Shown here: positions 1 to 8,636 of the stretch, in pieces
Position numbering within the stretch: position 1 is the first letter of the stretch
Layout: the number at the start of each line of letters is the position of its first letter
Source of the DNA: Methylotenera mobilis 13
Lineage (GTDB): Bacteria > Pseudomonadota > Gammaproteobacteria > Burkholderiales > Methylophilaceae
Reading direction: 5' to 3'
DNA: 64,000 nucleotides
Assembly: GCF_000384255.1 (NCBI RefSeq)
Contig: NZ_KB913035.1
Coordinates: 1,848,808-1,912,807 of the forward strand
Program-made: the position numbers and the translations under genes
Notes under the pieces: generated by a model
The model's input: the letters and a program-made list of their open reading frames with translations, nothing else
Told to the model about the DNA's origin: nothing
Databases searched by the model: none

Positions 1-219
1 TAGCCCTTTATCCCAGCCATTCGTTGGTGTGTTATGGTCTGCCGTTGCCACGATAGATGAAATACGCCAAGGCTTACGCCCAGCTAAGCGCAGACCTTCA
101 AAGGCTTGCGGACTTGTCACCTCGTGCACCAAATGACGGTCAATATAAATCAGCGCGGTGCCGTTTTCCTCGGTCACAACGTGGGAATCAAACAATTTGT
201 CGTATAACGTTTTTGCCAT
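1..219 (-). CDS. leuC: 3-isopropylmalate dehydratase large subunit, 5' part only
   Basis: The reverse strand reads from an ATG at 217-219 to the window edge and gives 73 codons of the LeuC amino terminus, beginning [15 protein letters not shown] and including the conserved [20 protein letters not shown] and ATADHNTPT stretches. LeuC with LeuD isomerises 2- to 3-isopropylmalate through a 4Fe-4S cluster in leucine biosynthesis. The cluster cysteines lie outside the window. The gene is cut by the window edge, not broken. Confidence 0.95.
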   Translation of the reverse strand, partial: MAKTLYDKLFDSHVVTEENGTALIYIDRHLVHEVTSPQAFEGLRLAGRKPWRISSIVATADHNTPTNGWDKGL

Positions 220-263
220 ATTTCTCTGCTTTTTAAGTGCGCTTAGTCAAATGCCACGCTTAC

Positions 264-758
264 TTAATCCCTAAAATTACCAAACTGCAACGGAAAATCC
301 GTTACATTCTTTTTTACAAATGCTATTGCATCTTGCAAGATATCTCGTTTAGCACCATTCACGCGAACAGTATCACCTTGAATACTCGCTTGCACCTTCA
401 TGCCTGAGTCTTTAATGAGCTTAGTAATTCGTTTAGCTAAATCAGTATCGATACCCGCGCGAATCTTCATCTCTTGTTTTACTTTGTTGCCAGATACTTT
501 TTGGACATCTTTATGATCCAGACGTTTAGACGAGTCAGGCTCTTTCTTTTCCATTGCTGGTAACAAAATATCCTTCACCTGATCAAGCTGAAAGTCATTG
601 TCGCCAAACAAAGTAATCACACTGTCTTTTTCATTGAGCTCAACCTTAGCTGAACTACCTTTAAAATCATAACGATTGGTAATTTGCTTACCAGCAGTAT
701 CAATCGCATTCTTCAAAGCGACCATGTCGACTTCTGAAGAAATATCAAATGAAGGCAT
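264..758 (-). CDS. yajQ: YajQ family nucleotide-binding protein
   Basis: This 164-residue protein begins MPSFDISSEVDMVALKNAID and ends FPLQFGNFRD, the two signature ends of the YajQ/DUF520 family, at the usual family length of about 161-165. Family members have two ferredoxin-like domains and bind nucleotides. In Xanthomonas and Pseudomonas relatives bind cyclic di-GMP and act with a LysR-type regulator (established for those proteins, not shown here). It stands alone between leuC and ppnP on the same strand. Which ligand it binds cannot be read from the sequence. Confidence 0.95.
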   Translation of the reverse strand: MPSFDISSEVDMVALKNAIDTAGKQITNRYDFKGSSAKVELNEKDSVITLFGDNDFQLDQVKDILLPAMEKKEPDSSKRLDHKDVQKVSGNKVKQEMKIRAGIDTDLAKRITKLIKDSGMKVQASIQGDTVRVNGAKRDILQDAIAFVKKNVTDFPLQFGNFRD

Positions 759-858
759 ACATCACCCCTATATTATTTACGAAGAAGATTATCGTCTAAA
801 CTAGACTGTTCAATACTTAACGAGGTAGCCAATTAAGTATTGAGCAGCCTAATTATCA

Positions 859-1170
859 TTACTCAAAATGACAAACGTAATCTAGTGTTTCTAAAGTTTC
901 GATATCAAATGACGAATTGCCTGGCACAGTAAACTTTTCACCTTCACTATATGTTTTCCATTCAGCTTCACCTTGCAAGCGCACTTTACAAACACCTGCA
1001 TTAATTTCCATTAACTCAGGCGCTGCTGTGTTAAATGTAAGGGTACTTGGGAAAATAACACCAATCGTACTACGTGTTCCATTAGGGAGCATTACAGTAT
1101 GGCTAACACACTTACCATCAAAGTAAATATTAGCTTTCTTTTTCACACTGACATTATCAAATTGTGCCAT
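859..1170 (-). CDS. ppnP: Pyrimidine/purine nucleoside phosphorylase
   Basis: The 103-residue product matches the small cupin family formerly called DUF1255/YaiE, with the characteristic stretches [37 protein letters not shown] and the ending DYVCHFE. E. coli PpnP reversibly phosphorolyses several purine and pyrimidine nucleosides to free base and ribose-1-phosphate, a salvage activity in the cytoplasm. Length and order of motifs are normal. It is separated by 100 bp from yajQ and is probably its own transcript. Confidence 0.93.
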   Translation of the reverse strand: MAQFDNVSVKKKANIYFDGKCVSHTVMLPNGTRSTIGVIFPSTLTFNTAAPELMEINAGVCKVRLQGEAEWKTYSEGEKFTVPGNSSFDIETLETLDYVCHFE

Positions 1171-1287
1171 TTACTTTAGCTTTCAGAAAAAATCAAAACC
1201 CTATTATCGCAGAAAAGGTTTATCTAACCAATAAATGACGAGCAAATGCTAATGAAATTAGCTGTTCTAATAACTTAACCAAAAAAT

Positions 1288-1440
1288 TTGACATCCTCCC
1301 CGCCCTAAAGAGCGGGGATTCCTACGGGTTCACGCGATGACTTGCGCATACCTTCGGCGGGTTCATGCTTCACAGTGCGGTCTTGTTGCACCGTCACTCC
1401 ACACGCTAAGACGGCATGTCCTGCCGCTAATATATTGATT
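1288..1440 (-). ncRNA. Probable omega RNA at the 3' end of tnpB
   Basis: In IS605/IS1341 elements the guide RNA scaffold is transcribed from the last part of tnpB to the element end, and the guide is the flanking DNA just beyond. Here the tnpB stop lies in a GC-rich terminal hairpin (TCCCCGC/GCGGGGA) that ends near 1288, and the next bases on the minus strand (GTCAAATTTTTTGGTTAAG) would be the guide. This is inferred from family architecture. Only the hairpin is directly seen, and the 5' limit is a guess. Confidence 0.45.
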
Positions 1441-2540
1441 GCACCGACCAAATCGGCATTTTCTGCATAGCCGCATGCCACACATTCAAACTTGGCTTGT
1501 GTTTGGCGGTTTTCTTTGGCGACGTGTTTACAACACGGGCAGGTGCGGCTGGTGTTGCGCGGATTCACAGCTAACACCTGACCGCCTGCCCATGCTTGCT
1601 TGTATTCAAGCTGCCGCCTGAATTCAAACCAGCCTTGGTCTAGGATGGAACGATTCAAACCTGATTTCTGCTTAACGTTCCGTCCTTTAGTTTCAATCGT
1701 GCCTTTGGCACTCTTGCTCATATGACTAATCTGCAAATCTTCTATCACTATCATGGCGTGGTTTTGGCTGATGGTAGATGTCGTTTTGTGCAGGTAGTCT
1801 TTTCTGATATTTGCAATGGTGCTGTGGAGCCGGGTGATTTTGCCTTTCTGCTTTTTCCAATGACTACTGAATTTAACTTTGCGGCTTAACGCACGTTGAT
1901 ACCGCGCCAACCTTGTTTGTTTTTGTTTGAAGCTATTCACGGACTCAAACACTTGTCCATTGCTGAGTGTGGCAAAGCGGGCGATGCCTACGTCCACACC
2001 AACGATACTGGTTGCGGCGTGTTCTGGTTGTGCTACTTCTCGTTCGGTTTGTATGGACGCATACCACTTACCGCATTTTTGTGAAACGGTGATGTTTTTC
2101 GCTACGCCCAACATTTCACGGCTGTTGCGGTAACGTATCCAGCCTAGCTTGGGTAGAAAGAGACGGTTGTTGTGCTGCTCAATCTTGAAGCCTTGCGGGA
2201 ATCGAAAACTGTCGCTTACGCCTTTCTTCTTGAACTTGGGAAACTCAGCGCGTCTGGCAAAGAAGTTTCTGAAACTAGATTCAAGGTTCTTGAGAGTTTG
2301 TTGCAGTGCTTGACTAGGTGCGTCTTTTAGCCAAGCTAGTTCACTTTTCCAAAGAGGCAATAGATTAGCAATTTTGGTATAGCCAAACTTGAAAGTATTG
2401 TCAGCCTGATATTGTTCGTTCTGCCATACCAAAGCCTTGTTATAGACCACACGACAACAGCCAGCATATTGACGCATGGCGCGGGATTGTTCACCATTTG
2501 GCATGAGTTCAAATTGGTAGGCTTGCAGGCGTTTCATCAT
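1305..2540 (-). CDS. tnpB: TnpB RNA-guided endonuclease, IS605 OrfB type
   Basis: The 411-residue protein has the full TnpB layout. The amino-terminal OrfB helix-turn-helix/wedge region starts MMKRLQAYQFELMPN. RuvC-I is GVDVGIARFATL, RuvC-II is MIVIEDLQI, the zinc ribbon is TCPCCKH...FECVACG, and RuvC-III is NADLVGAINI. The three catalytic acids (Asp, Glu, Asp) and the four zinc cysteines are all present, so the nuclease may be active. TnpB proteins are omega-RNA-guided DNA nucleases that favour retention of the element. The gene ends almost at the element border, as expected when its 3' end also templates the omega RNA. Confidence 0.92.
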   Translation of the reverse strand: MMKRLQAYQFELMPNGEQSRAMRQYAGCCRVVYNKALVWQNEQYQADNTFKFGYTKIANLLPLWKSELAWLKDAPSQALQQTLKNLESSFRNFFARRAEFPKFKKKGVSDSFRFPQGFKIEQHNNRLFLPKLGWIRYRNSREMLGVAKNITVSQKCGKWYASIQTEREVAQPEHAATSIVGVDVGIARFATLSNGQVFESVNSFKQKQTRLARYQRALSRKVKFSSHWKKQKGKITRLHSTIANIRKDYLHKTTSTISQNHAMIVIEDLQISHMSKSAKGTIETKGRNVKQKSGLNRSILDQGWFEFRRQLEYKQAWAGGQVLAVNPRNTSRTCPCCKHVAKENRQTQAKFECVACGYAENADLVGAINILAAGHAVLACGVTVQQDRTVKHEPAEGMRKSSREPVGIPAL

Positions 2541-2699
2541 TACAAGTTAGCATGGAATGTTTGGTTGTCAAATTTTTGCTTTTTTAAACCTAAACGTCTT
2601 CGCCGTTGCGCTTACATCCTCGCCCTGAAGGACGAGGTTTTACGCGCTAACCGATAAAGTATTCCATTTTGGTTGCACTGAAGAAAAAGATTATCGCCA

Positions 2700-3746
2700 T
2701 TACGATTGTTCGTACCAGCTTTTGCTACTATTGACCACCTTGACCACCAACAACATGACGGGCACTTCTATTAGCACACCAACTACCGTTGCCAATGCTG
2801 CGCCAGAATTAAATCCGAATATGCCGATTGCTGCGGCTACCGCAAGCTCAAAAAAGTTACTTGCACCTATAAGTGCGGATGGACAAGCAACATTGTGCTT
2901 CTCTCCAACCTTCTTGTTGAGCCAATAAGCTAAGGCTGAGTTAAAGAAAACCTGAATTAAAATAGGAACAGCCAACAAGGCAATGACCAGAGGTTGTTTT
3001 AAAATAGCTTGTCCTTGGAAAGCAAATAACAAGACCAATGTAATCAAAAGTGCAGTAATTGACCATGGCCCAATTTTCTCCATCATTACATCAAAGTGCT
3101 TTTGCCCGCGCTTCAGTAGAGCTTTACGCCATAGTTGAGCTAGCATCACTGGAATAACGATGTAAAGCATTACTGATGTGACCAATGTGGCCCAAGGCAC
3201 AGTGATGGAAGACATACCCAGCAATAAGGCTACAATTGGCGCAAACGCAAAAATCATAATGGTGTCATTCAACGCCACCTGTGACAACGTGAACAATGGG
3301 TCACCATTAGTGAGCCTACTCCAGACGAACACCATCGCAGTACAAGGTGCTGCAGCCAGCAGAATTAAACCAGCAATGTAGCTGTCGATCTGATCTGGAG
3401 GTAGCATCGGAGCAAACAAGTTTCGGATAAATAACCACCCAAGAAAAGCCATTGAAAACGGCTTTACAAACCAATTAACGAACAAAGTCACACCAATACC
3501 TTTGATATGCATTCTAACTTCATGCAACGCACCAAAATCGACTTTCACTAACATTGGAATAATCATCACCCAAATTAAAAAGCCCACAGGCAGGTTTACT
3601 TGCGCAAATTCCATGCCGCCTATCAATTGGAATAGATTGGGAGAAAGTTGACCTAACGCGATTCCTACGACAATACATACCCCAACCCAAAGCGTGAGAT
3701 AACGTTCAAAAATACTCATGGGTGCTACTGATTGATTTGATTTCAT
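2700..3746 (-). CDS. acr3: ACR3-family arsenite efflux permease
   Basis: This 348-residue protein has about ten hydrophobic segments and the ACR3 hallmarks: FERYLTLWVGVCIVVGIALGQ near the start, the conserved cysteine motif LLAAAPCTAMVFVWS (Cys near residue 138) and ALIGASNFFELAVAAAIGIFG near the end. ACR3 exports arsenite, driven by proton motive force or with ArsA. It is the last gene of the ars cluster, 145 bp after arsA, so it may depend on read-through. This is the ACR3 (BASS superfamily) type and not the unrelated E. coli ArsB type, although databases often label both arsB. Confidence 0.95.
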   Translation of the reverse strand: MKSNQSVAPMSIFERYLTLWVGVCIVVGIALGQLSPNLFQLIGGMEFAQVNLPVGFLIWVMIIPMLVKVDFGALHEVRMHIKGIGVTLFVNWFVKPFSMAFLGWLFIRNLFAPMLPPDQIDSYIAGLILLAAAPCTAMVFVWSRLTNGDPLFTLSQVALNDTIMIFAFAPIVALLLGMSSITVPWATLVTSVMLYIVIPVMLAQLWRKALLKRGQKHFDVMMEKIGPWSITALLITLVLLFAFQGQAILKQPLVIALLAVPILIQVFFNSALAYWLNKKVGEKHNVACPSALIGASNFFELAVAAAIGIFGFNSGAALATVVGVLIEVPVMLLVVKVVNSSKSWYEQS

Positions 3747-3891
3747 GTTGATATATCTGTGATGAATTGAGAATAATGAGATTACTTCATTTAAATTAAT
3801 ACACTAAATTCGAAGTGCCAACTAACTACAGCAAGATGCAAAAAACTATCATGCATTTTTCACATTAGGCCGAGAACTCAATGACTGCTTA

Positions 3892-5646
3892 TCAACCGCT
3901 GGCGAGCTCATGAAGTCGCTCCACACCAACAGGCTCATCCTGAAGCATCGGTACTAATGCGTAGCGTTTTGCAAGTTGTTTGGCCACAGTGTTAATTTCC
4001 ACCAACTCATTTAGTGCTCTTTGATGTAATAAGGCAGAGGTTGTCTTTGTGGCAGCAATGCTATTATTAATTACCCATGCCCATGGCTCGATACCGGCAC
4101 GACGTAGGTCCTCTTGCAAATTAGCAGCTTCTAATACGGGTGTCTTTTCTGCGAGTGTAACGATCAGTATTTTAGTTTGCTTTGGATCTTGTAACTGCAT
4201 CATTGGTGTTGTGTAATGCAAATGAGCCTTATCCATTTGACGAGCTACCTCACGGTGATACGCACCTGTTGCATCGAGCAATAACAAGGTGTGACCAGTT
4301 GGTGCTGTATCCATGACAACAAACTTTTTACCCGCTTCACGAATAATCCTTGAGAATGCTTGAAATACTGCGATCTCCTCAGTACATGGAGAGCGCAAAT
4401 CTTCTTCTAACAGCGCACGTCCATGCGCATCCAATTGCGCGCCTTTGCTATCCAGTACATTTTGACGGTAGCGCTCAGTTTCTTCATGTGGATCAATTCG
4501 GCTCACGGTTAAATTATCTAGGCTACCGCTCAACGTGCCTGATAAATGAGCAGCGGGGTCTGATGTAGTGAGATGTACAGGCAAACCGCGACTAGCCAAC
4601 TCAACAGCAACGGCTGCAGCTATCGTGGTTTTACCAACACCACCTTTGCCCATCGTCATTACTAAGCCATGACCTTCTTTTGCAATCCCATCAACAAGCT
4701 GAGATAGGCTTTGCTTGCTTACTTCAACAAGCAAATCGCTCACCTCATGCACTTGATAAGGGCTATCTATTAAAAGCTGTCGCAAGGCATCTAACCCAAC
4801 CAAATCAAACGCTTTGAGTGCCACTAAATCTCTCGGGAGTTGTTTTAATACTTCTGGAATTGCGTTGAGACTAGACTGTTCGCGCTGATAAATTGCAGCT
4901 GCTAACCTATCAGTTTCAGCCTCAATTTTTGGCAAAATGCCATTAATGACTAAGTATTGTTGTTTTAAACCAATACCTGCCAGTTCTTCATGGGTACGCG
5001 CAACCTCTCGCAATGTAGACTGCTGCGCTCGCGCAACGAGAATCAACCTAGTACGCTTACCATCGGCAAGTGCATCAACTGCGGCCTTGTATTGTTCGCG
5101 TTGTTTTTCTAGGCCAGATAAAGGTCCCAAACATGACGCATCCCCTTTGCCCTCTTCTAAAAAACCACTCCATGCACCAGGCAACTGCAGTAAACGAATC
5201 GTATGCCCAGTTGGTGCGGTATCAAATATGATGTGATCATAATCATCCGTCACAGGTGAGTCGATTAAAAGTGCCGTGAATTCATCAAAAGCTGCAATTT
5301 CTGTGGTGCATGCGCCAGAGAGCTGCTCTTCAATCCCTCTAACAACATCGTCAGGTAAAATACCACGCACTGGCCCAACAATACGATCACGATAAACCTG
5401 TGCGGCAGCTTGCGGATCAATTTCCAGCGCCGCCAAGTTAGGTACGGCTGGCACGGCTGTAATATGATTACCTATGCTAATGCCAAAAACCTGACCAACG
5501 TTTGATGCAGGATCAGTACTGACCAGTAAAACGTGCTTACCATTTTCCGCTAGTTGGATTGCCGTTGCGCAGGCAATGGAGGTTTTACCCACACCACCCT
5601 TACCAGTAAAGAAAAGAAAACGTGGTGGTTGATCAAGAAATTGCAT
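3892..5646 (-). CDS. arsA: Arsenite-translocating ATPase ArsA
   Basis: The protein has 584 residues and two tandem ATPase halves, each with a deviant Walker A: GKGGVGKTS near residue 16 and GKGGVGKTT near 333. Both DTAPTGHT signature motifs are present. The three arsenite-binding cysteines are conserved at residues 113, 172 and 421, almost the E. coli numbering. ArsA hydrolyses ATP on binding As(III) delivered by ArsD and energises export. It follows arsD by 40 bp. Pairing with ACR3 instead of ArsB is common outside enterics. Confidence 0.96.
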   Translation of the reverse strand: MQFLDQPPRFLFFTGKGGVGKTSIACATAIQLAENGKHVLLVSTDPASNVGQVFGISIGNHITAVPAVPNLAALEIDPQAAAQVYRDRIVGPVRGILPDDVVRGIEEQLSGACTTEIAAFDEFTALLIDSPVTDDYDHIIFDTAPTGHTIRLLQLPGAWSGFLEEGKGDASCLGPLSGLEKQREQYKAAVDALADGKRTRLILVARAQQSTLREVARTHEELAGIGLKQQYLVINGILPKIEAETDRLAAAIYQREQSSLNAIPEVLKQLPRDLVALKAFDLVGLDALRQLLIDSPYQVHEVSDLLVEVSKQSLSQLVDGIAKEGHGLVMTMGKGGVGKTTIAAAVAVELASRGLPVHLTTSDPAAHLSGTLSGSLDNLTVSRIDPHEETERYRQNVLDSKGAQLDAHGRALLEEDLRSPCTEEIAVFQAFSRIIREAGKKFVVMDTAPTGHTLLLLDATGAYHREVARQMDKAHLHYTTPMMQLQDPKQTKILIVTLAEKTPVLEAANLQEDLRRAGIEPWAWVINNSIAATKTTSALLHQRALNELVEINTVAKQLAKRYALVPMLQDEPVGVERLHELASG

Positions 5647-5686
5647 GAACTATCCTCAGCTGAGCATCAAATAAGCTAACATTAAA

Positions 5687-6052
5687 CTAACAGCATTTAC
5701 CGCCACTACAGCAACTGGTAAGAGGTTGAATTTCAACTACCGACGTCAGCCCAGCCCAGCGCGCCAGTTCGGTACGGCTTGGGTAACGACCAGCCAACGC
5801 AAACTCACCATCCACTAAAATAAGTGGCAAAGCATCTTGACCAGAGCGCTCAAGGAAATCTCTCACCACTTTATTATTAGCAAAATCCATCGGCTGTTGA
5901 GCAAGATTAAAACGTTCAATTTGCGCGCCATTAGTTTTCGCCCAATCTGCATCGGCAGAAAAGCTAACTAAACTCTGATCTACTTCTGTCCCACATACGC
6001 CACTACTACAGCACATTGCAGGATCAAACACTTGTATTGATTTAGTCATCAT
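5687..6052 (-). CDS. arsD: Arsenical metallochaperone/repressor ArsD
   Basis: The 121-residue protein starts MMTKSIQVFDPAMCCSSGVCG, the ArsD metal site formed by a vicinal cysteine pair and a third cysteine. It also has carboxy-terminal pairs in TSCCSGGKCC. ArsD hands As(III) to ArsA and is a weak second repressor of ars operons. The additional carboxy-terminal cysteine pairs resemble those of E. coli R773 ArsD. It sits 6 bp after arsC. Two consecutive ATG codons could be the start, a one-residue ambiguity. Confidence 0.94.
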   Translation of the reverse strand: MMTKSIQVFDPAMCCSSGVCGTEVDQSLVSFSADADWAKTNGAQIERFNLAQQPMDFANNKVVRDFLERSGQDALPLILVDGEFALAGRYPSRTELARWAGLTSVVEIQPLTSCCSGGKCC

Positions 6053-6058
6053 AATTCC

Positions 6059-6538
6059 TTAAATAATAGTCGTTGCGATGTTATCCATTTCAGCTTTGAG
6101 TGCTATTTTATCGTTTTTTAGTGTCGTTAATGGCAGCGCCAAAAATGCCTCGATACGCGCACGCAAAATGCTATACGCCTTAACAAAAGCCGCATCAATT
6201 TCCTCATCCGTCCCAGTAACATGCGCTGGATCTTCCACCCCCCAATGCGTCCTTACCACAGGACCAAGATAAGCTGGACATGTTTCACCCGCTGCACTAC
6301 CGCATACGGTAATCACAATATCTGGTGTTGTTGGTAGGTTTTCCCAAGACTTACTATGGTAGCCATCTGTTGCAATACCCTCACGCGCTAACAAAGCTAA
6401 CGAGCGTGGATGCACATACCCAGTAGGCTTACTCCCTGCACTCATTGCGTGCCAACCACTTGGTGCCAAATGGTTAAAAGTGGCCTCACCTAATATAGAG
6501 CGACAAGAGTTACCTGTACATAAAAAGAGAACATTCAT
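6059..6538 (-). CDS. arsC: Arsenate reductase, LMW-phosphatase (thioredoxin) type
   Basis: The 159-residue product begins MNVLFLCTGNSCRSILGEA, the low-molecular-weight tyrosine phosphatase P-loop CX5R with an extra cysteine. It carries a second cysteine pair in TVCGSAAGETCP and the WGVEDPA loop. These features mark the ArsC class that reduces arsenate to arsenite by a cysteine relay with thioredoxin or a related donor, not the glutaredoxin-dependent plasmid R773 class. It lies 3 bp from arsR and 6 bp from arsD, so the genes are cotranscribed. Confidence 0.94.
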   Translation of the reverse strand: MNVLFLCTGNSCRSILGEATFNHLAPSGWHAMSAGSKPTGYVHPRSLALLAREGIATDGYHSKSWENLPTTPDIVITVCGSAAGETCPAYLGPVVRTHWGVEDPAHVTGTDEEIDAAFVKAYSILRARIEAFLALPLTTLKNDKIALKAEMDNIATTII

Positions 6539-6541
6539 TGT

Positions 6542-6913
6542 TTACACCTTAGATTTATCGGTTGTTATTGAAGGCAGCACACTTGGCAAACAAACAGAAG
6601 TCATTCGCATTTCTGCACACTTCTCTGGGTGGCCTGCACAACACTCTTCAGTGAGATAAGCAATCACATCTAACATCAATGGGATATTGGCGCGATAACG
6701 CTGATAGCGCCCCTCCTGTTCAACTGACACCATATTGGCATAAGTCATCGCCTTAAGATGAAAAGACAAGTTGTTTGCAGGAATATTTAAAGTGGTTGCT
6801 ATTTCACCTGCAACCATCCCGTTTAAACCTTGCTTAACCAAGAGTCTAAACACATCCAAACGCACACCAGATGATAAAGACTCGAAAATTGAAGTTGCTG
6901 TATTTTTATCCAT
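6542..6913 (-). CDS. arsR: ArsR-family arsenic-responsive repressor
   Basis: The 123-residue winged-helix protein has the SmtB/ArsR fold, with recognition helix region NIPANNLSFHLKAM. Its As(III) site appears to be Cys91-Cys92 with Cys99 in EECCAGHPEKC, near the carboxy terminus. This resembles the non-R773 type described for Acidithiobacillus ferrooxidans ArsR rather than the ELCVCDL type. It is the first gene of the minus-strand operon arsR-C-D-A-acr3, and its start codon lies inside a long inverted repeat, consistent with autorepression. Confidence 0.94.
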   Translation of the reverse strand: MDKNTATSIFESLSSGVRLDVFRLLVKQGLNGMVAGEIATTLNIPANNLSFHLKAMTYANMVSVEQEGRYQRYRANIPLMLDVIAYLTEECCAGHPEKCAEMRMTSVCLPSVLPSITTDKSKV

Positions 6914-6951
6914 AATGCAATATTACAACTATTGTTGAAATATTGCATTAT
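6912..6951. promoter_or_regulatory. Palindromic ArsR operator overlapping the arsR start codon
   Basis: Two perfect 13-base arms, ATAATGCAATATT at 6912-6924 and AATATTGCATTAT at 6939-6951, are separated by 14 bases that themselves contain CAAC/GTTG arms. The left arm overlaps the arsR ATG (6911-6913). Position and symmetry fit a dimeric ArsR-type repressor site. Binding by ArsR is inferred. Confidence 0.7.
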
Positions 6952-7036
6952 ATTTTTCAACACTGCTTTTAAGGCAACTTTAGAAGGTCGGATAAGTCGA
7001 TGCTAAACAGAAAAAACCAAACGGTAGCAATAGTCG

Positions 7037-7073
7037 TAAAAAAAGCCTAGAAACGTTAATTAACTAGGCTTTT
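7037..7073 (-). terminator. Rho-independent terminator of ssrA
   Basis: On the minus strand AGCCTAG pairs with CTAGGCT across a 13-base loop and is followed by a run of seven T residues. It lies about 35 bp beyond the tmRNA 3' end and ends the ssrA transcript. Confidence 0.8.
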
Positions 7074-7105
7074 GATACTTTTTGATACTAGGCGAAACAC
7101 TAAAA

Positions 7106-7471
7106 TGGTGGAGCAGGCGGGAATCGAACCCGCGTCCGCAAGCCCTCCACAGACAGTTCTACATACTTAGCCTTGTTGTTTAATTTAACATGCAACACAC
7201 CAACAGACAAGCAGTTTGCACGCGAGCTACCTTAAGGTTAATGAAGTGCTAAGTAACCCAACACAACACGTATCCCGTGTATATGACACTACGTATGGGT
7301 TACCCCAATCCACCCCACGGGAGAGATGGTGCAGCGTCCAGCCGGGATTAAGCGGCTAGAGAGTAAGTTTCGTCGTTTGCGACTATACTTTTTCTAGTTT
7401 ATTTACGAGGTGACTAGTCCTCGGTATGCCCTGCACTGCTTTGCAACCCACGTCGAAACCTGGTCAGCCCC
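7106..7471 (-). ncRNA. ssrA: Transfer-messenger RNA (tmRNA)
   Basis: Read on the minus strand, the 366-nt gene begins GGGGCTGACCAGGTTTCGAC and ends with the tRNA-Ala-like TTCGATTCCCGCC...CTCCACCA, with CCA encoded. The tag open reading frame GCA AAC GAC GAA ACT TAC TCT CTA GCC GCT TAA encodes ANDETYSLAA, close to the ANDETYALAA-type tags known from betaproteobacteria. tmRNA with SmpB rescues ribosomes stalled on non-stop mRNA and tags the product for proteolysis. smpB is the next gene upstream on the same strand, 112 bp away. Confidence 0.97.
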
Positions 7472-7478
7472 ATAAGTC

Positions 7479-7499
7479 TGTGACTAAATAACAGTCACA
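7479..7499. repeat. Inverted repeat just upstream of tmRNA
   Basis: TGTGACT and AGTCACA form a perfect 7-bp inverted repeat with a 7-base AT-rich centre, starting 8 bp before the tmRNA 5' end. It overlaps the expected promoter -10 region, so it could be a regulatory site or part of a precursor leader. No known binding protein is recognised. Confidence 0.4.
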
Positions 7500-7583
7500 T
7501 TCTGACAGATGAAATCTCCAACAGTTCAACCGCTGTCATTCCAAAAGCAGTTTAATTATACGCTTTTAAAGCAATCTACTGAA

Positions 7584-8033
7584 TTATTTATTATGCGCTC
7601 GCATAATTCTGCCTTTTTCACGCTCCCAATCACGCGCTTTTTCAGTATCACGCTTATCATGTTGTTTCTTGCCCTTAGCAAGCCCAATCTGCACTTTGAC
7701 GCGACCTTTGGAAAAATGCATATCCAATGGAACCAAGGTATAACCTGCACGCTCAACTTTTCCAATTAACTTTGATATCTCTTCACTATGTAAGAGCAAC
7801 TTGCGTGTTCTAATCGCATCTGGACGTATATGCGTAGAGGCTGCCCCCAGAGGGGTCACATGGCAACCTATTAAATAGATTTCGCCACGCTGAATAATGA
7901 CATACGCCTCTTTAATATTAACGCGATTATCTCGTATGGCTTTTACTTCCCAGCCTTCTAAAACAATACCAGCCTCATATTTATCTTCGATAAAGTAGTC
8001 AAAAAAAGCTTTTTTATTTTGTGCAATACTCAT
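7584..8033 (-). CDS. smpB: SsrA-binding protein SmpB
   Basis: The 149-residue protein has the SmpB core: [20 protein letters not shown], the EVKAIRD loop, [13 protein letters not shown], and the basic tail [20 protein letters not shown], which reaches into the ribosomal decoding centre. It binds the tRNA-like domain of tmRNA and is required for trans-translation. It lies directly upstream of ssrA, and ratA runs divergently, the arrangement seen in many proteobacteria. Confidence 0.97.
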   Translation of the reverse strand: MSIAQNKKAFFDYFIEDKYEAGIVLEGWEVKAIRDNRVNIKEAYVIIQRGEIYLIGCHVTPLGAASTHIRPDAIRTRKLLLHSEEISKLIGKVERAGYTLVPLDMHFSKGRVKVQIGLAKGKKQHDKRDTEKARDWEREKGRIMRAHNK

Positions 8034-8189
8034 AAAACTAAAAATTTCTTGGCGAATAGCTTAAAATCATCATTTTACTCTACTTCTCTTATTTGTTTGG
8101 TTGAACGTATTGAGTAATAAAAAGTAATTCATGAAAACTCACTTTTAATTTGCGCAAGGCTGTTTCATCACATCACTCAAAAGGTAAGC

Positions 8190-8624
8190 ATGGCTCATGT
8201 AAAAAAAACCGTTCTAGTCAACCACTCTGCAAGTTGCATGTTTCTTTTAGTCGATGACGTAGAACAATATCCCAAGTTTCTACCTTGGTGTGGCGGAGTA
8301 GATTTAATTCTGCAAGACGATGTTAGCACTACCGCGACATTGCACATCGACTATCATGGTTTGCGTCAAAACTTCACCACCGAGAACAAGAAGACTTTTC
8401 CTGAGTCAATGGAAATTAAATTAAAAAATGGTCCATTTAAACACTTGAATGGTGCATGGCAATTTTTAGCACTCAGTGAAGATGCATGTAAAATTGAATT
8501 TTCACTTAATTATGAATTTGAAAATCATTTTTTAGAAAAAATAATTGCTCCTGTGTTTAACCACATAGCAAATACTTTTGTAGATGGGTTTGTGAAGCGC
8601 GCCAATACCATTTACGCAAAATAA
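8190..8624 (+). CDS. ratA: RatA-type START-domain protein (ubiquinone-binding family)
   Basis: The 144-residue protein fits the RatA/Coq10-like START fold: MAHVKKTVLVNHSASCMFLLVDDVEQYPKFLPWCGG at the start and NHIANTFVDGFVKRA at the end. Homologues either bind ubiquinone-like lipids (Coq10) or were reported as RatA, an E. coli protein that impairs 70S assembly. Which applies here is unclear. It is followed after 12 bp by rnfH, the conserved pair next to smpB. The start has an AAGG ribosome-binding site. Confidence 0.9.
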   Translation: MAHVKKTVLVNHSASCMFLLVDDVEQYPKFLPWCGGVDLILQDDVSTTATLHIDYHGLRQNFTTENKKTFPESMEIKLKNGPFKHLNGAWQFLALSEDACKIEFSLNYEFENHFLEKIIAPVFNHIANTFVDGFVKRANTIYAK

Positions 8625-8636
8625 TGAAAGATTACA

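Larger units (their letters stand above)
1286..2660 (-). mobile_element. IS1341-type element (IS200/IS605 superfamily, tnpB only)
   Basis: A lone tnpB gene is bounded by hairpins of the kind found at IS200/IS605 ends. Downstream of tnpB, at about 1290-1320, TCCCCGC pairs with GCGGGGA across a short loop. Upstream of tnpB, at about 2617-2640, CCTCGCCCT faces AGGACGAGG. No Y1 transposase tnpA gene is present, so the element would need a tnpA supplied in trans to move. It lies between ppnP and the arsenite exporter gene. The exact ends are estimated from the hairpins and may be off by some tens of bases. Confidence 0.75.

Noticed and set aside
7106-7180. A separate tRNA-Ala gene suggested by GGAGCAGGCGGGAATCGAAC
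   Set aside because: This is the tRNA-like 3' end of tmRNA; no anticodon arm follows and the tag frame and 5' half are present.
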